From: Glandiceps talaboti | Taxonomy: Eukaryota; Hemichordata; Enteropneusta; Spengelidae | Length of the DNA: 64,000 nt | Assembly: GCF_964340395.1 (NCBI RefSeq) | Contig: NC_135555.1 | Coordinates: 2,545,001 to 2,609,000 of the forward strand | Direction of reading: 5' to 3' | Shown: piece after piece, positions 63,888 to 64,000 of the stretch | How the letters are laid out: every line of letters starts with the position of its first letter | How positions within the stretch are numbered: the first letter of the stretch is position 1 | Position numbers and translations under genes: made by a program | Notes under the pieces: model-generated | Databases searched by the model: none | What the model was told of the DNA's origin: nothing | Seen by the model: only the letters and a program-made list of their open reading frames with translations

Positions 63888-64000
63888 TAGACAGATAGAC
63901 ATAGCCAGACAGCCAGACAGACAGACTGACATAGTCAGACAGACTGAGTCAGACAGACTGAGTCAGACAGACAGACAAACAAACAAACAAACAGACAGAC
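63888..64000. repeat. Degenerate (CAGA)n array at the right edge
   Basis: CAGA units interspersed with TGAG/CATAG and AAAC variants, running off the end of the window. Confidence 0.9.

Larger units (their letters stand above)
56275..64000. other. Intron or intergenic DNA upstream of the BtpA exon
   Basis: 7.7 kb in which I find no confident exon. It may be largely one intron of the BtpA-family gene. Filled with tandem repeats and three inverted-repeat structures, listed separately. Confidence 0.5.

Overview
This is a eukaryotic nuclear genomic window, most likely from an aquatic invertebrate animal; I cannot name the phylum. The genes are split by GT/AG introns, the DNA is AT-rich, and long micro- and minisatellites and fold-back repeats are abundant. 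The recognisable genes are animal genes: peroxisomal sarcosine/pipecolate oxidase, C19orf12, TP53INP, a BtpA-family protein, and a GT4-like glycosyltransferase family. Nothing prokaryotic is present.

Layout. (1) 0.3-13.6 kb, minus strand: two tandem peroxisomal sarcosine oxidase (PIPOX-like) genes. Copy B (8647-13622) is complete, with 8 exons that join in phase to 411 codons and a C-terminal Ser-Arg-Leu peroxisomal signal. Copy A shows exons 1-4 and runs off the left edge. Its intron 1 holds a Ty3/Gypsy-type retroelement fossil on the opposite strand and a compound microsatellite. (2) 15.2-33.6 kb: three paralogous GT4-like (GT-B fold) glycosyltransferase genes, one minus (15223-16644) and two plus (21409-25236 and 30282-33560). 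Each has one large catalytic exon preceded by a small basic linker exon, always joined in phase 2. For the two plus-strand copies a tiny first exon can also be proposed, giving frame-consistent models of 431 and 434 aa. A LINE fragment and an orphan minus-strand exon lie between copies 2 and 3. (3) 37.2-38.0 kb, minus: a two-coding-exon C19orf12 homologue (139 aa) with a 30-bp tandem repeat just past its stop. (4) 44.5-45.9 kb, plus: a two-coding-exon TP53INP1/2 homologue (217 aa), divergent from C19orf12. (5) 56.1-56.3 kb, minus: the terminal exon of a BtpA-family gene. The remaining intergenic DNA holds fold-back (MITE-like) elements and many tandem repeats.

Functional themes: peroxisomal amino-acid oxidation (PIPOX pair), a local expansion of cytosolic-looking glycosyltransferases of unknown substrate, mitochondrial/ER membrane homeostasis (C19orf12) and autophagy/stress transcription (TP53INP). 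These genes are neighbours, not an operon. The glycosyltransferase cluster is the best candidate for something little described: a recent three-gene expansion sharing an unusual basic N-terminus and an all-phase-2 intron layout. It includes a 41-nt block identical in all three copies and, in copy 1, a (CT)n microsatellite that forms the pyrimidine tract of a splice acceptor.
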